Assembly (NCBI GenBank): GCA_003249625.1
Contig: QKII01000395.1
Coordinates: 1-7,612, forward strand
Reading direction: 5' to 3'
DNA length: 7,612 nt
DNA from: Propionivibrio sp.
GTDB taxonomy: Bacteria; Pseudomonadota; Gammaproteobacteria; Burkholderiales; Rhodocyclaceae
Shown here piece by piece: positions 5,582 to 7,612 of this stretch. Position 1 is the first letter of the stretch, and each line of letters opens with the position of its first letter. The position numbers and the translations under genes are program-made. The notes under the pieces were generated by a model. That model saw only the letters and a program-made list of their open reading frames with translations. It had not been told where the DNA came from and searched no databases.

Positions 5582-6360
5582 GCTTCGCGAATGATCATGC
5601 GTTAAAGGCTGTTCCGGTGTGGGCACTGGCGGGGTCGTTGCTCGCACATGTGCTCATGTTCGTGGCCTTCCCGTCGCGAGGTCAGTCTTCCTTGCAGAAC
5701 GCGACACCTGCGATCATGGCGGCGCTGATCGTTCCGGCACGACGCTCTGGCTCGGCGACGGAGCAGTCGTCGATGGAAAAATCTGTGGGGGCTCACGCAC
5801 GGGGCCATGTTGCTGCTCCGGCGCCAGCCGTGGCTCGCAAGCGGACCCCGCGGCGGGTGGTGGGGCGGCAGTCGCCGCTCGAAACGGCACACCCTCCCGA
5901 GCCTGTTTCCACTAGAGTTCCTTTCCTTCCGTCGCTGGCACCGCCTCCCGTCGGAGAAAGTAGCTCGGGACGCGATGGCATGCATTCAGGAGGTCCGGAT
6001 TCCGCTACAGCGGGACTCACAGCCGGCAACAGGGCTGCCGGCCCGGGGACCGCCTTGGGGAGCGGGGGGAGGGCACTGACACCGGCACGCTTCGACGCCG
6101 GTTACCTGAACAATCCCTCTCCGCCTTATCCCTCCCGTTCGCGGCGACTGGGCGAGGAAGGCAAGGTGATCGTGCGTGTGCGGGTATCGTCCGAAGGACA
6201 TGCGGAAGATGTTGAAATCAAAGCCTCCTCCGGTAGCACTCGACTCGACGAATCCGCCTTGCAAACTGTCCGTCGCTGGCAGTTCATTCCGGCGCGACGC
6301 GGCAACGACGCCGTCGCGAGCTGGGTGCTCGTGCCGGTGCTCTTTCGGCTGGAGCAATGA
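5578..6360 (+). CDS. tonB: Energy transducer TonB, probably for corrinoid uptake
   Basis: A 260-residue protein read from GTG at 5578, with GGAGAGG (5563-5569) 8 bases upstream. The frame stays open further upstream, but that extension is Arg/Cys-rich and unlike TonB, so it is left out. Residues about 12-30 form the inner-membrane anchor, which carries Ser20-x-x-x-His24, the SxxxH motif by which TonB couples to ExbB/ExbD. Residues 50-170 are a Pro-, Arg- and Gly-rich periplasmic spacer. Residues about 172-260 are the TonB C-terminal domain, with PPYPSRSRRLGEEGKVIVRV (182-201) and ALQTVRRWQFIPAR (227-240). Known role: passes the proton-motive force from ExbBD to outer-membrane receptors. The riboswitch upstream points to a BtuB-like corrinoid receptor as partner. 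Neither a receptor nor ExbBD is in the window. It converges on the vanZ-family gene with a 32-base gap and no clear terminator. Confidence 0.9.
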   Translation: MSFANDHALKAVPVWALAGSLLAHVLMFVAFPSRGQSSLQNATPAIMAALIVPARRSGSATEQSSMEKSVGAHARGHVAAPAPAVARKRTPRRVVGRQSPLETAHPPEPVSTRVPFLPSLAPPPVGESSSGRDGMHSGGPDSATAGLTAGNRAAGPGTALGSGGRALTPARFDAGYLNNPSPPYPSRSRRLGEEGKVIVRVRVSSEGHAEDVEIKASSGSTRLDESALQTVRRWQFIPARRGNDAVASWVLVPVLFRLEQ

Positions 6361-6392
6361 ATGGCGGAGGAGGGGGGGCAGAAAGTCGGGTG

Positions 6393-6782
6393 TTATGCGA
6401 CTCGGCGTATCAGCCGCGGATAAACGCCGATCATGACAGCCGCTGCCGTCAACGACGCCGTGACATCGACACCCCAGTCGAGCAAGGCGGCGCCGCGGTA
6501 GGGCAAGAAACTCTGCACGAACTCGTCACCGGCACCCATGGCCGTCACGATAAGCACGGCTCCGAATGCACGTTCGCCCAAGGTCTTCCCACGGCCGATG
6601 AACAACAGGATGGTCAGCCCGGCGTAGGCAAGGGAGTGCAGTACCCCGCCCGGTGCATACTCGCCGATTTCCTGGCGGGCGCCGGGAATTGAGCCGAGCA
6701 CCAGGATCAGTACGTAGATGATGTAGGCCGCCCGAGTGCACATTTTCTGGAAGCGCTGGTTGAGTAGTGTTCGTGTCAGCAT
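6393..6782 (-). CDS. VanZ-family membrane protein
   Basis: A 129-residue protein with about four hydrophobic segments (near 18-32, 48-63, 72-84 and 105-120). It carries the VanZ-like signature GDEFVQSFLPYRGAALLDWGVD (85-106), in which Asp86, Glu87, Gln90, Pro94, Arg96, Asp102 and Asp106 are the conserved polar positions, plus His49 in a preceding helix. VanZ of enterococci gives low-level teicoplanin resistance, but most homologues in Gram-negative bacteria have no known function, so no resistance role should be inferred. It starts 8 bases after the stop of the ZIP transporter on the same strand, so the two are probably co-transcribed. No good ribosome binding site precedes the ATG at 6782, so translation may depend on coupling. 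An alternative start at Met14 is possible. Confidence 0.85.
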   Translation of the reverse strand: MLTRTLLNQRFQKMCTRAAYIIYVLILVLGSIPGARQEIGEYAPGGVLHSLAYAGLTILLFIGRGKTLGERAFGAVLIVTAMGAGDEFVQSFLPYRGAALLDWGVDVTASLTAAAVMIGVYPRLIRRVA

Positions 6783-6790
6783 TGGTGCAG

Positions 6791-7612
6791 TTATTTCATC
6801 AACAGAAGGCTGATGGCCATTATGCCCATTCCGGCGACCAACCCGAACAGGCTGTCATGCCCCTTGCCGTAGGCACGGCTGGTCGGCAGCAGTTCATCAA
6901 GGCTTATGTACACCATGATCCCCGCCACGCCCCCGAACAGAATTCCCATCAGTTCCGGGGGCACCACCATGCCTTGTCCTCCTGATATGAGCAACAGAAT
7001 CAGGTAGGCGACTCCGGCGCCGATCGGCTCGGCCAGCTCGGCCAGGCCGCTGAGCAGGGAGTAGAGAAAGGCGCGCTTGCGGTCGCCGGTGGCGTAGAAG
7101 ATCGGCACCGAGACGCTGATGCCCTCCGGAATGTTGTGCAGCGCGATGGCAATGGCGATGGCGATTCCGAGGTGCGGATTTTCCAGCGCGGCGAGGAAGG
7201 TGGCGAGTCCTTCGGGAAAGTTGTGGATGCCGATGGCCAAGGCAGTGAACAACCCCATGCGCATCAGCTTGTGGTGGTCGTGCGTGTGGCCGTGGTTCAG
7301 GTGCAGCGCCTCCATGACTTCCGGTGAGGGGGCCAGCGGTGCGTGTTCGTCATGCAGCGGCCGGGTTTCCTTCTCCGTGCGAATCTCGTGCGGGTTTTCG
7401 CCAGCCGGAATCAGGTTGTCGATCAGACCGATGAGCAGCATTCCGCCGAAAAATGAACCGGCGTTGATCCAGTGCCCCCAGTAGTCGCCGAAGCGCTCGG
7501 TCAGGGCGGTTTGGCCTTTGAAGAAGATTTCGACGAACGATACGTAGAGCATCACACCGGCGGAAAAACCGGTGGCCACCGAAAGGAAACGGTAATTCGT
7601 GCGCTGCGCGGT
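6791..7612 (-). CDS. zupT: ZIP-family divalent metal transporter (5' end outside the window)
   Basis: 273 residues are visible and the frame is open to the right edge, so the true start lies beyond it. A GTG at 7579 is internal: the residues before it ([18 protein letters not shown]) continue the conserved helix of ZupT-like proteins. Hallmarks are HNFPEG (visible residues 130-135) and HNIPEG (159-164) in helices 4 and 5, which bind the transported metal; a His-rich cytoplasmic loop [11 protein letters not shown] (104-114); [12 protein letters not shown] (about 189-200); and [15 protein letters not shown] (229-243). Known role: import of Zn(II), and in ZupT also Fe, Mn or Co, across the inner membrane. 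Which metal dominates here cannot be read from sequence. The symbol zupT is by family resemblance. Confidence 0.9.
   Translation of the reverse strand, partial: TAQRTNYRFLSVATGFSAGVMLYVSFVEIFFKGQTALTERFGDYWGHWINAGSFFGGMLLIGLIDNLIPAGENPHEIRTEKETRPLHDEHAPLAPSPEVMEALHLNHGHTHDHHKLMRMGLFTALAIGIHNFPEGLATFLAALENPHLGIAIAIAIALHNIPEGISVSVPIFYATGDRKRAFLYSLLSGLAELAEPIGAGVAYLILLLISGGQGMVVPPELMGILFGGVAGIMVYISLDELLPTSRAYGKGHDSLFGLVAGMGIMAISLLLMK

Noticed and set aside
5159..5647. Minus-strand open frame of 162 codons opposite the region before tonB
   Set aside because: It overlaps the small membrane gene and the tonB start on the other strand; composition is Arg/Thr/Pro/Ser-rich without hydrophobic core patterns.
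6393..6782. Glycopeptide resistance gene
   Set aside because: VanZ-family membership alone, with no van cluster nearby and in a Gram-negative background, does not support a resistance function.

Overview
The window looks like chromosomal DNA of a betaproteobacterium, most like the Rhodocyclales (Dechloromonas/Azonexus/Accumulibacter type). The grounds are GC-rich codon use, a cyanophycin synthetase preceded by a DUF1854 protein and an ABC exporter, and class-typical cobalamin riboswitches. This placement rests on gene content and remembered protein families, not on a database search. No mobile element, CRISPR array, tRNA or rRNA is visible.

Region 1 (1-3031, all minus strand) is a cyanophycin-associated operon, transcribed right to left. 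It holds an ABC exporter with an unusual N-terminal domain and zinc ribbon (710-3031), a DUF1854 protein overlapping it by 4 bases (243-713), a stem-loop, and the first codons of a cyanophycin synthetase gene (1-137, running off the left edge).

Region 2 (3032-4682) begins with a divergent intergenic region. On the plus strand it has a good sigma70-type promoter (3240-3268), a complete cobalamin riboswitch (3277-3478), a long leader with a possible ribosome-binding-site sequestering stem, and cbiM and cbiN, which overlap by 4 bases. CbiMN is the substrate-capture part of an ECF cobalt importer. The transmembrane (CbiQ) and ATPase (CbiO) genes that normally follow are absent.

Region 3 (4683-6360, plus strand) carries a second complete cobalamin riboswitch (4774-5032), a stretch with only weak coding evidence (possible ORF at 5190-5477), a 38-residue single-helix membrane protein (5465-5581), and a TonB protein (5578-6360) whose start overlaps the small gene's stop. 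Regions 2 and 3 together look like a B12-repressed cobalt and corrinoid acquisition locus: cobalt enters through CbiMN, and TonB energises an outer-membrane receptor that is not in the window.

Region 4 (6393-7612, minus strand) converges on tonB. It holds a ZIP-family divalent metal transporter (5' end outside the window), followed 8 bases later by a VanZ-family membrane protein.

Most noteworthy points: the uncharacterised cyanophycin-linked exporter and DUF1854 pair, cbiMN without cbiQO, two closely spaced cobalamin riboswitches with different aptamer sequences, a promoter whose -10 box sits in the loop of an inverted repeat, and the small membrane gene coupled to tonB.
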